A stretch of 64,000 bases of DNA from Flavobacteriales bacterium (GTDB lineage: Bacteria; Bacteroidota; Bacteroidia; Flavobacteriales_D; Sanyastnellaceae), in assembly GCA_018402085.1 (NCBI GenBank), contig JAGYJM010000001.1, positions 216,562 through 280,561 of the forward strand. Reading direction: 5' to 3'. The notes beneath the pieces are model-generated. The model was not told where the DNA came from, did not search any database, and was given only the letters and a program-made list of their open reading frames with translations. The position numbers were made by a program, and so were the translations under genes. Within the stretch, counting starts at the first letter, position 1; the number at the start of each line of letters is the position of its first letter. Positions 1 through 9,118 of this stretch are shown piece by piece.

Positions 1-1
1 G

Positions 2-661
2 CAGCTGCAGTGGGTTTTTTCGTCACCCTCAGCGAACGATACCATCGAAGTAGAGGTATTCAACTACCAGGTCAGAAAGCTCCGATCGCGCAATCTGCCG
101 CCTCAAAGCCTTGCGCGTGAAGACACCCTCAGGTGGTCTTTTGCCAGGCCCATAGCGCGCGCAGACACGTCATTGATCTCTTTTTACCGCGATAGCATAC
201 CCGTCAATGGAACAGCGACCTTGGTGCCGGGTAGTTTTGATGTGTTTTTTGACATGGAGCTGTCAGATGGGGGCAATTATGCGATTGAATTGCTTCCGGG
301 AGCCATAGAAAGCCGCGAAGGTTACCGCAATGACACCTTGCGCTGGGCATTCAGCACATGGAAGACAGATTATTTTGGAAAAGTGATTGTCAAGGTGCTC
401 CGCAAGGTGCCTGAAAGTGCGCTGTTGCAGCTTCTTGACAAAAACGGAGTGGTGCGTCAAAAGATGGTGTCATCCGGTGAGGTGGTGGTATTTGACCGGC
501 TCCTTCCATCAACCTACAGTCTTCGGGTGTTGAACGATGAAAACCAGAATGGGAAATGGGACCCTTCAAATTATTCTGAGTCCCGTCGGGCTGAACAACT
601 TGAACACTTTATGAGCACAGTGCAGGTGAGATCGAACTGGGAAATGGAGCTGGAGTGGTAA
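2..661 (+). CDS. Ig-like (Big_5) domain exported protein, C-terminal part
   Basis: The reading frame is open from base 2, so this is the last 219 residues of a gene that begins upstream of the window. The visible part reads as a beta-rich Ig-like (SbsA/Big_5 type) module: a segment ending in LRWSF, then another around LRWAFSTW, followed by a domain with NDENQNGKWD. It ends in the RSNWEMELEW pattern seen at the end of Bacteroidota Ig-like domain lipoproteins of about 500-600 residues. The family is surface or periplasmic and of unknown function. The lipobox expected for this family would lie outside the window. An internal TTG at 173 could be taken as a start, but the frame upstream is coding-like, so I treat the gene as 5' incomplete. 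Confidence 0.75.
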   Translation, partial: QLQWVFSSPSANDTIEVEVFNYQVRKLRSRNLPPQSLAREDTLRWSFARPIARADTSLISFYRDSIPVNGTATLVPGSFDVFFDMELSDGGNYAIELLPGAIESREGYRNDTLRWAFSTWKTDYFGKVIVKVLRKVPESALLQLLDKNGVVRQKMVSSGEVVVFDRLLPSTYSLRVLNDENQNGKWDPSNYSESRRAEQLEHFMSTVQVRSNWEMELEW

Positions 662-753
662 TTGTGCTCGTTTTTTGTTTCGAAGAGGCAACCTTGTTTC
701 TTGATTATGAGTCATATTTAAGCCTTGAGATTATAATACTGAACTTTTAACCA

Positions 754-3700
754 ATGCGTGGATTAATCATACTTCTTTGCGGGCTGTCACTTCTGGGGCA
801 AAATGCGCTTTTGGCACAAGGTTCCGGTCCTACCAAGGGAAAGGAGTTCTGGGTGGGTTTCATGCAGAATTTTGAGATTCAGGAAGGAGCGGAAGAACTC
901 AGTTTTTTCGTGACATCTTCTCAGAACACGACGGGCACCATTGAAGTACCTAATCTTGGGTATTCAGAGCCTTTCAACGTCACTGCAAACCAGACCACCA
1001 CCGTGAGCATAGACAATGCGCTGGTAGAACACTTCACCTCAGAAGTGATCGAAGACAAAGGCATTTTCATCAGCACGCAGGATACCGTTTCGGTGTTCGC
1101 GATTAACTTCAACAACTTTACTGCTGACGCTACCAAAATCCTGCCTATCCAGTCACTGGGCATTGAGTATATGGTGAGTTCTTATCCTTCTGGCTTTCAA
1201 GATTGGGGCTCAGAGCTGTTGATTGTGGCCACAGAAGATGACACTGAAATAGAAATAACCCCTTCCACACTGACACAAGGAGGCAACGCTGCGGGTGTTC
1301 CTTTTGTGGTACAGCTTGATGAAGGGCAGAGTTACCAAATTAAAGTGGGTGAGCTGGGAGGAGACCTTACCGGCACCCTTATACAGGGCACTGAAAGCAG
1401 TGGCGATTGCCGGCCTTTCGCCGTATTCTCCGGAACGAGTTGTGTCAACATACCACAGGAATGTTCTGCCTGCGATCACGTCTTTGAGCAGAATTTCCCA
1501 GTGGAAACCTGGGGCACGGAGTTCCATGTCATCCCATTTAATTTGTCTGAATCGTGCACATACCGTGTGCTGGCGAGAGAAGACAACACTGAAGTCTTTG
1601 CGGATGGTGCACCGCTTGTAACCCTAAATGCGGGTGAAGTGGTTGAATATAATTTTCAGGAGGTTCCGGTATGTATCACTGCGAATAATGGGATTTGCGT
1701 CACTCAGTTTATGGAAGGTGTGACGTGCACAGGTTATGGTGACCCCGCCATGATGATCCTGAACGATGCGACGCAGAAGATTGACCAGATTACTTTCTCG
1801 ACTGTAAACGTGAATGTTATCAATGAGCACGGACTCACAGTCATTACAGCAACTGCTGACATCAATAGCGTTCTCTTCGACGGAGCGCCGCTTGATGCAG
1901 ACATCTTTGAGCAGATGCCGGGTTGCCCGGGCCATTCATTTGCCCGCTTTTCGATTGCAGAAGGCAGTCACACACTGAGCGCTGCAAACGGGGTGATTGG
2001 CTATGTTTACGGCACTGGCGATGCTGAGAGCTATGCTTATTCTGTGGGCTCATTCACACCACCGCCACCACTCGTCGTCGATGACGTCTTATGTACTGAT
2101 GGAGAGGTGAACCTTGCGAGTGAAGAAGGCCTCATTGATGTGATTTGGTATACCCTTTCTAACCCTGAAGACACCGTGGGTGTTGGGCCCTTACTGACCC
2201 TGACACCACCTATTGTAAGCGATGTATACGTGGCAGTAGGTAACCAGTTCCAGTCAGGGTGTGAGCAAGAAGAACTCTTCTCCGTAGAAACGCCAACGCC
2301 TCCGGCGCTGGAGGTTTTCCAGTCTGAAACGGAAATCTGCCAATATGAAGAAGTTCAGTTTGAAGTGGAGCCGACACCTTCTGGTACTTACCTTTATTCG
2401 TGGTCGCCTGTGGTGGGGCTCGACAACCCAACTATTGCCAATCCGGTAGCTACTCCGCTTGAAACCACTACGTATACCGTTGAGGTGTCAACGCTTTCTG
2501 GCTGCAGCTTTGCAACCGCTGAAGTGACCGTTGAAGTGACCGGGGGGGGCATCGCCAACTTCGAAGCGACCAGCGATATTCCCGGGTATTGTTCACAAGG
2601 AGAAGTACAATTCGGACTGACCTATGAAGAACCGGTTTTCCAGGATGATTTTGACCCTGGTGTAAGCTGGGGCCTGTGGCAAGAAGTGTTGAATGGTGAG
2701 CAAGATGATGCCTGTGGGTTAGTCTCTGGTAACGGACTATGGTTCAATGGAGACGGTGAGCGTTCTGCAACCACCAATGCAGTAGATGTCTCAGGCGGAG
2801 GAAGCGTCTTGTTTACACTGGCGATCGGTTCTGGTGCCTTCCCCTGCGAAGACGCAGAGCCTGGCGATGATGTTGCACTTGAGTACAGCACCAGCGGGCC
2901 TGGTGGCCCTTGGACCGTGATTCAGGTATTTCCGGCAGACAACTACCCGGAACCCACTTCTGTGTCAGTCACGATACCTGATGCAGCAGAAAGTGCAGCA
3001 ACACTCTTTAAATGGAGGCAGCTCAACAATGGGGGCGATGGTGAAGACAACTGGATTATCGATAATGTCTTCATCGGAGCAACGAGCGATGGCGGGTACT
3101 CAGTAGAGTGGCTTCCTTCTGAAGGTCTGAATGATAATGAGTCGTTCAATCCGGTCGCATCTCCGGAAGCAACCACGAACTACATCGTCACCATGACGGA
3201 TGAGCAGTCGGGCTGCATCTACACCGATTCTGTTCTTGTGATTGTTGAAGAAGGTTTTGAGCTTCAACTGACACAGGATGCGTCAGTTTGTGAAATAGAA
3301 GGCTTCGAACTTCAGGCGGTTCCTGTTGAACTAGGAGAGTACATCTGGGAATGGTCAAATCCTGAGCTGTTAGATGATGAAAACACGGGTACGCCAACGG
3401 TCAACGAGAATACACCCAACACGTTCACCGTATCTGTCACTTCTGCTCAAGGATGCACGATATCGGGTGAAATCAGCCTCGATCTGATCTTTGAAAGCTT
3501 TGATCTCGGTCAGGATGAGGTGTTTTGCCAGGGGGAATCATTTGAGATTGTAACCGGTTTTGACGCGACTTTTGGTTTTGACTGGACCACCGGTGACACC
3601 AGCTCCTCACTCGAAGTAACAGAGACAGGAACCTATGGCGTTGTCATCACAAGTCCTGAAGGATGCACAGTAGAAGATGAAATAGAAGTCATTTTTCAAC

Positions 3701-4854
3701 CGACCCCTCAGATTGAAATTGACACCAACATCGATGTCTGCGAAGGAGACGAGTATGTGCTTGACGCCGGAAACTCCGGCTCGTCTTTTGAGTGGAGCAC
3801 CGGAGAAGAGACACAGGTGATTACTGTTACAGAGACTGATACGTACTCGGTAGAAGTTACCGCACCTAATGGTTGCAGCGCGGTAGCTGACCTTGAGGTT
3901 GCCTTCCTTCAGAATCCTGAGGTTCCATTCGAGCTCGAAGAGATCGGTGACTGTGAGGGCGAGGTTTTGCAACTTGACGCCGGAAACGCGGGGTCAACGT
4001 ATGAGTGGAGCACGGCTGAAACGACCCAGCAAATTAATGTGGCTGAAAGTGGCACATACACCGTTGCGATTACCAATGAACTTGGTTGCACCATAGAAAA
4101 TGCAATTGATGTGGTGTTTGAGCCTTATCCGGGCCCTGACCTTGGACCGGATAGCTTATACTGCGCAGGTACCGTTGTTACGCTCGACTCTGATGCGTTT
4201 GGAGAAGAGTACCTCTGGTCAACAGGTGAAACAACAGCGACCATTGATGTGACTGCAACCGGAGTCTACAGCGTTGAGGTAAGTACAGCCTACTGCTCGG
4301 CTTCGGATGAGGTAGACCTGTTCTTTGCTCCTCTGCCGGTAGATGTGCTTCCGAATGATACACTGGTCTGTTTTGATGAGCCGCCTTACGAACTCATTGT
4401 GGATGCAGGCAATTCCGGCGCCACATACGCCTGGAACAATGGCGAGACCGGTCAGTCGATTGTGGTGGCAGAGGAAGGCTACTTCACCGTTGCAATCACG
4501 ACGCCCCTGGGGTGTACGTCTCTCTTTGATTTTCTGGTAACCGACGACTGCTTCGGTGACTACCTCTACGTGCCCAATGCCTTTACCCCGAATAACGACG
4601 GCATTAATGATGTGTTTATGCCTATTGGTGATAACATTGCCGAAATTGAGGTGCAGGTCTGGAACCGATGGGGAGATCTGATTTGGTCAACCAATGAACT
4701 TGGAGTCGCATGGGATGGCAGTTATCAAAACGGTGATTACTACGTTGAGAATGAACAGTACGTTTACGTAGTTCGCTATCGGTACTTTACCAACGAAACC
4801 GGGGATATGTCTGAAACGATAGAGAAAAAAGGATCGGTAGTGCTTATTCGTTGA
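754..4854 (+). CDS. Large secreted adhesin-like protein, IgGFc-binding-like N-terminus, T9SS type B sorting domain
   Basis: This 1366-residue protein starts with a clear signal peptide (about residues 1-22, ending LLAQ). Residues about 25-430 resemble the IgGFc-binding/FcgammaBP N-terminal domain found in Bacteroidota surface proteins (GKEFWVGFMQN near the start). Residues about 440-1260 are repeated Ig/PKD-like modules with recurring YEWSTGETTQ-like and CEGD-like motifs; many Cys and Asp/Glu residues suggest an acidic extracellular protein. The last 90 residues (VPNAFTPNNDGINDVF, then WNRWGDLIW) are the CHU_C/gliding-motility-associated type B sorting domain, so export is expected by the type IX system. 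It is convergent with the Trk gene and overlaps it by 11 bp. Its natural ligand is unknown. Confidence 0.88.
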   Translation: MRGLIILLCGLSLLGQNALLAQGSGPTKGKEFWVGFMQNFEIQEGAEELSFFVTSSQNTTGTIEVPNLGYSEPFNVTANQTTTVSIDNALVEHFTSEVIEDKGIFISTQDTVSVFAINFNNFTADATKILPIQSLGIEYMVSSYPSGFQDWGSELLIVATEDDTEIEITPSTLTQGGNAAGVPFVVQLDEGQSYQIKVGELGGDLTGTLIQGTESSGDCRPFAVFSGTSCVNIPQECSACDHVFEQNFPVETWGTEFHVIPFNLSESCTYRVLAREDNTEVFADGAPLVTLNAGEVVEYNFQEVPVCITANNGICVTQFMEGVTCTGYGDPAMMILNDATQKIDQITFSTVNVNVINEHGLTVITATADINSVLFDGAPLDADIFEQMPGCPGHSFARFSIAEGSHTLSAANGVIGYVYGTGDAESYAYSVGSFTPPPPLVVDDVLCTDGEVNLASEEGLIDVIWYTLSNPEDTVGVGPLLTLTPPIVSDVYVAVGNQFQSGCEQEELFSVETPTPPALEVFQSETEICQYEEVQFEVEPTPSGTYLYSWSPVVGLDNPTIANPVATPLETTTYTVEVSTLSGCSFATAEVTVEVTGGGIANFEATSDIPGYCSQGEVQFGLTYEEPVFQDDFDPGVSWGLWQEVLNGEQDDACGLVSGNGLWFNGDGERSATTNAVDVSGGGSVLFTLAIGSGAFPCEDAEPGDDVALEYSTSGPGGPWTVIQVFPADNYPEPTSVSVTIPDAAESAATLFKWRQLNNGGDGEDNWIIDNVFIGATSDGGYSVEWLPSEGLNDNESFNPVASPEATTNYIVTMTDEQSGCIYTDSVLVIVEEGFELQLTQDASVCEIEGFELQAVPVELGEYIWEWSNPELLDDENTGTPTVNENTPNTFTVSVTSAQGCTISGEISLDLIFESFDLGQDEVFCQGESFEIVTGFDATFGFDWTTGDTSSSLEVTETGTYGVVITSPEGCTVEDEIEVIFQPTPQIEIDTNIDVCEGDEYVLDAGNSGSSFEWSTGEETQVITVTETDTYSVEVTAPNGCSAVADLEVAFLQNPEVPFELEEIGDCEGEVLQLDAGNAGSTYEWSTAETTQQINVAESGTYTVAITNELGCTIENAIDVVFEPYPGPDLGPDSLYCAGTVVTLDSDAFGEEYLWSTGETTATIDVTATGVYSVEVSTAYCSASDEVDLFFAPLPVDVLPNDTLVCFDEPPYELIVDAGNSGATYAWNNGETGQSIVVAEEGYFTVAITTPLGCTSLFDFLVTDDCFGDYLYVPNAFTPNNDGINDVFMPIGDNIAEIEVQVWNRWGDLIWSTNELGVAWDGSYQNGDYYVENEQYVYVVRYRYFTNETGDMSETIEKKGSVVLIR

Positions 4855-5539
4855 CCTCCAAAAAGCGTTTCACATTTGAGAGGGTGCCAAACACTACGAG
4901 TGTGTCTGTGTCATAGATGGTTGTTTCAGCCTTTGGAACACCAAGAATATGTTCCGTTTTTACGGGCTCTCCGTTGACCTCTTCTTCATAAGAGCGCTTG
5001 ATGGTAATCAGTGTCAGATTGTAACGATTTACAAGGTCAATGTCCATCAAGGTTCGGTTGGAGATGCCCCGAGGCGCTTTAATCTCAGCGACTTCATAAT
5101 TGTCAGGAAGCTGGAGGAAGGCCGTAATGCTCGGGTTAATCAACTGTTCAGCAACGAGGCTCGCAAACTCTTCTTCAGGAGCTAGAATCTCATCAATACC
5201 AAGACTGTGAAGAATCCTTTTCTGGTTGTCACCACTTGCGCGCACAATCACGCGGGGCAACTTTAGGTCCATTAGATTGAGCGCTGTGAGAATGGTAGCT
5301 TCAAAGTTTTCACCAATAGCGACAACGGCGGCATCCATTTCAGTCACTTTTTGAGCAAGAAGGGCTTTCTTATCGGTGGTATCGAGTTGAACAGCGAGCG
5401 CCACCTCATCTTTAATAACCTCCACCCGGTCTGTGTCCGAGTCAAAGGCGTAAACTTCTGCACCTCTTGAAGCGAGGCGCCGTGCAATTTCGGTTCCGTA
5501 ACGTCCGATGCCGATTACGGCAAAGCGATTCCTTGACAT
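4844..5539 (-). CDS. ktrA: TrkA/KtrA-type potassium uptake regulatory subunit
   Basis: The 231-residue protein opens with the Rossmann motif GIGRYG (residues 10-15) of an RCK_N domain that binds nucleotides, followed by the acidic strand end YAFDSD. Residues about 135-225 fit an RCK_C (TrkA_C) domain. Its length matches the single-RCK KtrA/KtrC form rather than the double TrkA of enterobacteria. Such cytosolic rings gate a KtrB/TrkH channel in response to ATP/ADP or c-di-AMP. No channel gene is in the window, so the partner must be elsewhere or upstream by operon rearrangement. Its 3' end overlaps the convergent T9SS gene by 11 bp. The split between KtrA and TrkA names is by length only. Confidence 0.88.
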   Translation of the reverse strand: MSRNRFAVIGIGRYGTEIARRLASRGAEVYAFDSDTDRVEVIKDEVALAVQLDTTDKKALLAQKVTEMDAAVVAIGENFEATILTALNLMDLKLPRVIVRASGDNQKRILHSLGIDEILAPEEEFASLVAEQLINPSITAFLQLPDNYEVAEIKAPRGISNRTLMDIDLVNRYNLTLITIKRSYEEEVNGEPVKTEHILGVPKAETTIYDTDTLVVFGTLSNVKRFLEVNE

Positions 5540-5576
5540 GCTGTATATAGGTCTTTATGCGAGGTGCAAAGTACGG

Positions 5577-5596
5577 CATCCTGCGCTTTTGCGCAG
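5577..5596 (+). repeat. CATC-hairpin element 1
   Basis: CATC is followed by stem CTGCGC, loop TTTT and stem GCGCAG. It lies between the 5' end of the Trk gene and the stop codon of kynU, only 2 bp from that stop. It is a member of the 13-copy dispersed family described in the findings. Confidence 0.85.
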
Positions 5597-5598
5597 CC

Positions 5599-6882
5599 TT
5601 AAGCAAGTGCCTTCTCCATTGCCTTGCCAAAATGGTAAACATCTTCGAACGAATTGTACATCGGAACCGGGGCGACACGAATAACATTCGGTTCACGCCA
5701 GTCAGCGATCACGCCCTCTGCAGTGAGTTTATCGAAGAGCTGTTTTCCCATTCCGTGTGCAAGAATGGAGAGCTGACAACCGCGCTCTCGCGAAGATGCG
5801 GGCGTTATAATCTCAAATTTAACCGTAGCTGAAGCAGCACTGATTTGCTTCAGCACAAATTCAAGATAAGCCGTGAGCTCAAGGCTTTTCTCCCGAAGTT
5901 GCGTCATGCCCGCATCAGTGAACTGGTCAAGCGCTACTTTGTGAATGGCCATGTTGAATACAGGCGCATTGCTCAATTGCCAGCCTTCAGCGCCCGGAAT
6001 CGGCTTGAACCCCTGTTCCATCAGGAAGCGCTCGTCTTTATCATGACCCCACCAACCAGCAAAGCGCTGAAGATCGCTCCGATAGGCGTGGCGTTCATGA
6101 ACGAACACGCCTGAAACTGAGCCCGGTCCGCTATTGAGATACTTATAAGTGCACCAGCAGGCAAAGTCTACCTCCCAGTCGTGCAGTTTCAAAGGTACAT
6201 TGCCTGCAGCGTGGGCCAAATCAAACCCTACAATAGCACCGGCGGCATGTCCGGCACGTGTGATCCTCTCCAGGTTGAAGAATTGTCCACTATAGTAATT
6301 AACACCACCGATCATTACCAAGGCGATCTCATCTTTGTGGTCCTCTATGGCTGCGAGGATGTCTTCTTCACGAAGCAGATGCTCTCCTTCACGAGGTGCC
6401 ACTTCAATGAGATGCAGGGCAGGGTCAAGTCCGTGAAAACGCAGCTGCGTTTCGATCGCATACTGATCACTCGGAAAAGCTTTGGCTTCGCATAGCAGTT
6501 TGGTGCGTCCGCTTTGCTTATCCGGGCGAAAGAATGAAACCATCATCAGGTGCAGGTTCACCGTGAGGGCGTTCATCATCACGACTTCCGAAGACTGCGC
6601 ACCGACAACAGCCGCTGCGCCTTCAGTGAGAATTTCATGGTAACTGTACCACGGGTTGCGTGCATGGAAATGGCCTTCTACCCCCCACCTGGCCCAGTCT
6701 TCAAGTTCGACCTGGAGTGCTTCACCGGCCTTTTTGGGCTGCAAGCCAAGTGAGTTGCCCGTGAAATAAAGCACCTGCCGGTCGTTAATGACCGGGAAAT
6801 GAAATTGTTCGCGAAAGCCTGCAAGCTGATCTGCCGCATCTCGTGACCGCGCATAGTCTATTGTGTATTCCGGAGTCATCAT
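5599..6882 (-). CDS. kynU: Kynureninase
   Basis: The 427-residue protein matches kynureninase, the PLP enzyme that cleaves kynurenine or 3-hydroxykynurenine to anthranilate or 3-hydroxyanthranilate plus alanine. Visible signatures are [12 protein letters not shown] (residues 39-50), the RNPWYSYHE segment, [12 protein letters not shown] (219-230) carrying the PLP-contacting Asp, and [11 protein letters not shown] with the Schiff-base lysine at about residue 247. Length is normal for the family (about 410-430). There are two adjacent ATG codons; the first is used here. The gene is divergent from hemL with a very short shared upstream region. Other kynurenine-pathway genes (tryptophan dioxygenase, kynurenine monooxygenase) are not in the window. 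Confidence 0.95.
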   Translation of the reverse strand: MMTPEYTIDYARSRDAADQLAGFREQFHFPVINDRQVLYFTGNSLGLQPKKAGEALQVELEDWARWGVEGHFHARNPWYSYHEILTEGAAAVVGAQSSEVVMMNALTVNLHLMMVSFFRPDKQSGRTKLLCEAKAFPSDQYAIETQLRFHGLDPALHLIEVAPREGEHLLREEDILAAIEDHKDEIALVMIGGVNYYSGQFFNLERITRAGHAAGAIVGFDLAHAAGNVPLKLHDWEVDFACWCTYKYLNSGPGSVSGVFVHERHAYRSDLQRFAGWWGHDKDERFLMEQGFKPIPGAEGWQLSNAPVFNMAIHKVALDQFTDAGMTQLREKSLELTAYLEFVLKQISAASATVKFEIITPASSRERGCQLSILAHGMGKQLFDKLTAEGVIADWREPNVIRVAPVPMYNSFEDVYHFGKAMEKALA

Positions 6883-6887
6883 TGCCG

Positions 6888-6895
6888 CAAAGGAT
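6888..6895 (-). promoter_or_regulatory. Possible -7 box for kynU
   Basis: Read on the minus strand this is ATCCTTTG, which keeps the TTTG of the Bacteroidota TAnnTTTG box but not the TA. It ends 5 nt before the kynU ATG, so a transcript from it would be leaderless or nearly so. It is a weak match supported mainly by position. Confidence 0.3.
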
Positions 6896-6900
6896 TCTGT

Positions 6901-6908
6901 TAGTTTTG
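6901..6908 (+). promoter_or_regulatory. -7 promoter box (TAGTTTTG) for hemL
   Basis: The sequence matches TAnnTTTG exactly, and an ATTG that could act as a weak -33 element lies 16 nt upstream (6881-6884). It sits 47 nt before the ATG at 6956. It supports the downstream start, because the longer reading frame would begin before the promoter. Confidence 0.45.
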
Positions 6909-6955
6909 CGGTAAAGAAGGCCGAAATTGGTCAAACCTCAAAAAATATCTTTCAG

Positions 6956-8263
6956 ATGATTGATCGTTCTGCGTCAGCTGAGTTGTTCGAAACCGCCAAA
7001 AAGTACTTTCCGGGAGGCGTAAACAGCCCCGTGCGTGCCTTCAGGAGCGTAGGAGGTACGCCGCTCTTTATTGAGAAAGGTGACGGCGCCCTGATCTGGG
7101 ATGCCGATGGTAACCAATTCATTGATTATTGCTGCTCATGGGGGCCGCTCATTCTTGGGCACAACCATCCGTCTGTGCGTGAGAATATTCATAAAGCGGT
7201 TGACCAGGGAACTTCTTTTGGAACACCCACCCGGTGGGAGAATGTACTGGCATCAACCATTCTTGAAAATCACAGCTACCTTGAGCGAATCCGATTCGTG
7301 TCATCCGGAACTGAAGCCGCCATGAGCGCTATCCGACTCGCTCGCGGAGTCACTGGTAGAAGCAAGATCATTAAATTTGATGGGTGCTATCATGGACATG
7401 TAGACGCGCTGTTGGTGAAAGCAGGGTCAGGCTTGGCCACATTGGGCACATCCAGTAGCGCAGGCGTGCCGGAAGCTTATGCCAAAGAAACCATTGTGCT
7501 GCCATTGAACGATCGTCAGGCGGTTGAAGAGGCGGTAAAGCAATACAAAGACGAGATTGCCTGTGTCGCCATTGAGCCGATACCAGCCAATAACGGCTTG
7601 TTGATTCAGGATCCCGAATACCTCCGTTTTCTGCGTGAGATATGCACACGGGAGGGAATTATTCTCCTCTTCGATGAGGTGATTTCAGGTTTCAGGGTAG
7701 GATTTGAGGGTGCCGCAGGCTTGTACGGTATTCAACCGGATGTGCTCGCCTTCGGTAAAATCATCGGCGGAGGAATGCCCGTAGGTGCGTATGGCAGCTC
7801 CGCAGAGATCATGAACCACATTTCACCGGAAGGCCCCGTTTACCAGGCCGGAACCCTCTCCGGGAACCCTGTCGCAATGGCGGCGGGAGCGGCCCAGCTG
7901 CAACAGTGCCTGAAACCCGGTTTCTACGAAGAACTCGAGCGTAAAACCCGAAACCTGATTGACCCGTTGATGGAGTACAGCCAACAAAATGGATACAGCT
8001 TTCGGATGTTCAACCGCGGCTCGGTCTTCTGGCTCGCTTTCAGCGATAAGGTGGCGATCAGAAGCTCTGCGGAGATCGATCCGGATAGCATGAAGTACTT
8101 TGCTACGCTGCACAGTGCCTTGCTCGATCGCGGTATTTATCTCGGACCGAGTGGCTACGAAGTTGGTTTTGTCTCAGCCGCACATACCGATGAGCAGATC
8201 GCCCAAACGGTAGAGGCTTTTAAGGAAGCCCTCGACATCGCGTTTTCAGAACAGAACGGATAG
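6956..8263 (+). CDS. hemL: Glutamate-1-semialdehyde 2,1-aminomutase
   Basis: The 435-residue PLP enzyme converts glutamate-1-semialdehyde to 5-aminolevulinate in the C5 route of heme synthesis. Diagnostic segments are FPGGVNSPVRAF near the N-terminus, the PLP-phosphate-binding VSSGTEAAMSAIRLARG, FDEVISGFR, and FGKIIGGGMPVGAYG with the Schiff-base lysine at residue 268. I chose the ATG at 6956 because homologues start close to this point (S..LFE.A....PGGVNSPVRAF) and a -7 promoter box lies between it and the upstream possible start at 6863. Its 3' end overlaps the convergent UbiA-like gene by 18 bp. Confidence 0.97.
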   Translation: MIDRSASAELFETAKKYFPGGVNSPVRAFRSVGGTPLFIEKGDGALIWDADGNQFIDYCCSWGPLILGHNHPSVRENIHKAVDQGTSFGTPTRWENVLASTILENHSYLERIRFVSSGTEAAMSAIRLARGVTGRSKIIKFDGCYHGHVDALLVKAGSGLATLGTSSSAGVPEAYAKETIVLPLNDRQAVEEAVKQYKDEIACVAIEPIPANNGLLIQDPEYLRFLREICTREGIILLFDEVISGFRVGFEGAAGLYGIQPDVLAFGKIIGGGMPVGAYGSSAEIMNHISPEGPVYQAGTLSGNPVAMAAGAAQLQQCLKPGFYEELERKTRNLIDPLMEYSQQNGYSFRMFNRGSVFWLAFSDKVAIRSSAEIDPDSMKYFATLHSALLDRGIYLGPSGYEVGFVSAAHTDEQIAQTVEAFKEALDIAFSEQNG

Positions 8264-9118
8264 TGCGACGAGCAAGGCCTGTAAGATGAGCAATCCGTCT
8301 ACCGCACCCGTGAAGAACATTTCGTCATTTCCGGAACGCGTCTTGCCAATCAGCACTGCACTGATGATCAGGCTGATCATGACAGCGATCCAGTTAAATA
8401 CTGTGTAAACGTCATGAACGAATAGCGCAGTGGCCGCACTGAGGCTCAGTGCAACCCAAACCAGTGCGTAATACCGGGCGCCACGCTCACCGAGCAGTTG
8501 TGCAGCAGTCCGCTGGCTTGGGTCATCGAGCCCAGCATCGCGAATATCAAAAGGAATGGTGATCGCAACGATAAAGGCAAAGCGTTCAGCGAACCGCAGA
8601 AGAAAGGCGTCGTCAAACACAATCCCCTCATGCTGCACCACGGGCAGCGCAACGGTGACCATCGCCCATACCAATGCGATGACGTACAGTTTCACATAGG
8701 CGACATCGCGCAAGGCACGCAGTCTGCCTGCAATAGGGAAGAAGCGTACCGCATAAAACAGCGATAACACGCCCGAAAAAGATAGCAGGAGGAGCGAAGA
8801 TGAAGAGAGCATTGGTATTAGCAAGAGGCACGGAATCGCAGCCAGTACAGAGAGAATACCAAGCAGCCTGCGGTTGCGAAAGAGCCAGTTGTTGCGGCCG
8901 GACGCAGCATACTCCGGCCGATCAGTTAGCTTCACCAGTCGCTGAAAGTTGTACGTGAATAAGGTGGCGAAGCCGGTGAAAAACGACAAGTGGAGGGTGG
9001 TTTCACCGATCAGTACTCCCGTCTGCCAGGTTGCGGCCGCAGCACCCAAAGCGATCCAGACGTTGCTGTAAACCGCATTCCTCCAGTGCTTGCGTACCTT
9101 AAAACGGGTCCCTTTCAT
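8246..9118 (-). CDS. UbiA-like prenyltransferase family membrane protein with degenerate first Asp motif
   Basis: The 290-residue protein has about eight hydrophobic segments and a basic N-terminus. The layout resembles UbiA-superfamily intramembrane prenyltransferases: the second acidic motif is visible as DIRDAGLDD around residues 196-204, and LRDVAYVKLYVIALVW fits the loop before it. The first NDxxDxxxD motif, expected near FTYNFQRLVKLTD (residues 53-65), keeps the Asn but lacks most of the Asp residues that bind Mg-pyrophosphate. Prenyl transfer is therefore uncertain. Its ATG overlaps the stop of the upstream exported protein (shared A in TGATG), so the two are translationally coupled. 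Confidence 0.6.
   Translation of the reverse strand: MKGTRFKVRKHWRNAVYSNVWIALGAAAATWQTGVLIGETTLHLSFFTGFATLFTYNFQRLVKLTDRPEYAASGRNNWLFRNRRLLGILSVLAAIPCLLLIPMLSSSSLLLLSFSGVLSLFYAVRFFPIAGRLRALRDVAYVKLYVIALVWAMVTVALPVVQHEGIVFDDAFLLRFAERFAFIVAITIPFDIRDAGLDDPSQRTAAQLLGERGARYYALVWVALSLSAATALFVHDVYTVFNWIAVMISLIISAVLIGKTRSGNDEMFFTGAVDGLLILQALLVALSVLF

Noticed and set aside
4956-4967. CCGT-TTTT-ACGG in the Trk gene
   Set aside because: The stem is only 4 bp and the CATC flank is absent.
6863-6955. N-terminal extension of hemL
   Set aside because: It would overlap kynU and begin upstream of the likely hemL promoter box; homologues start near 6956.
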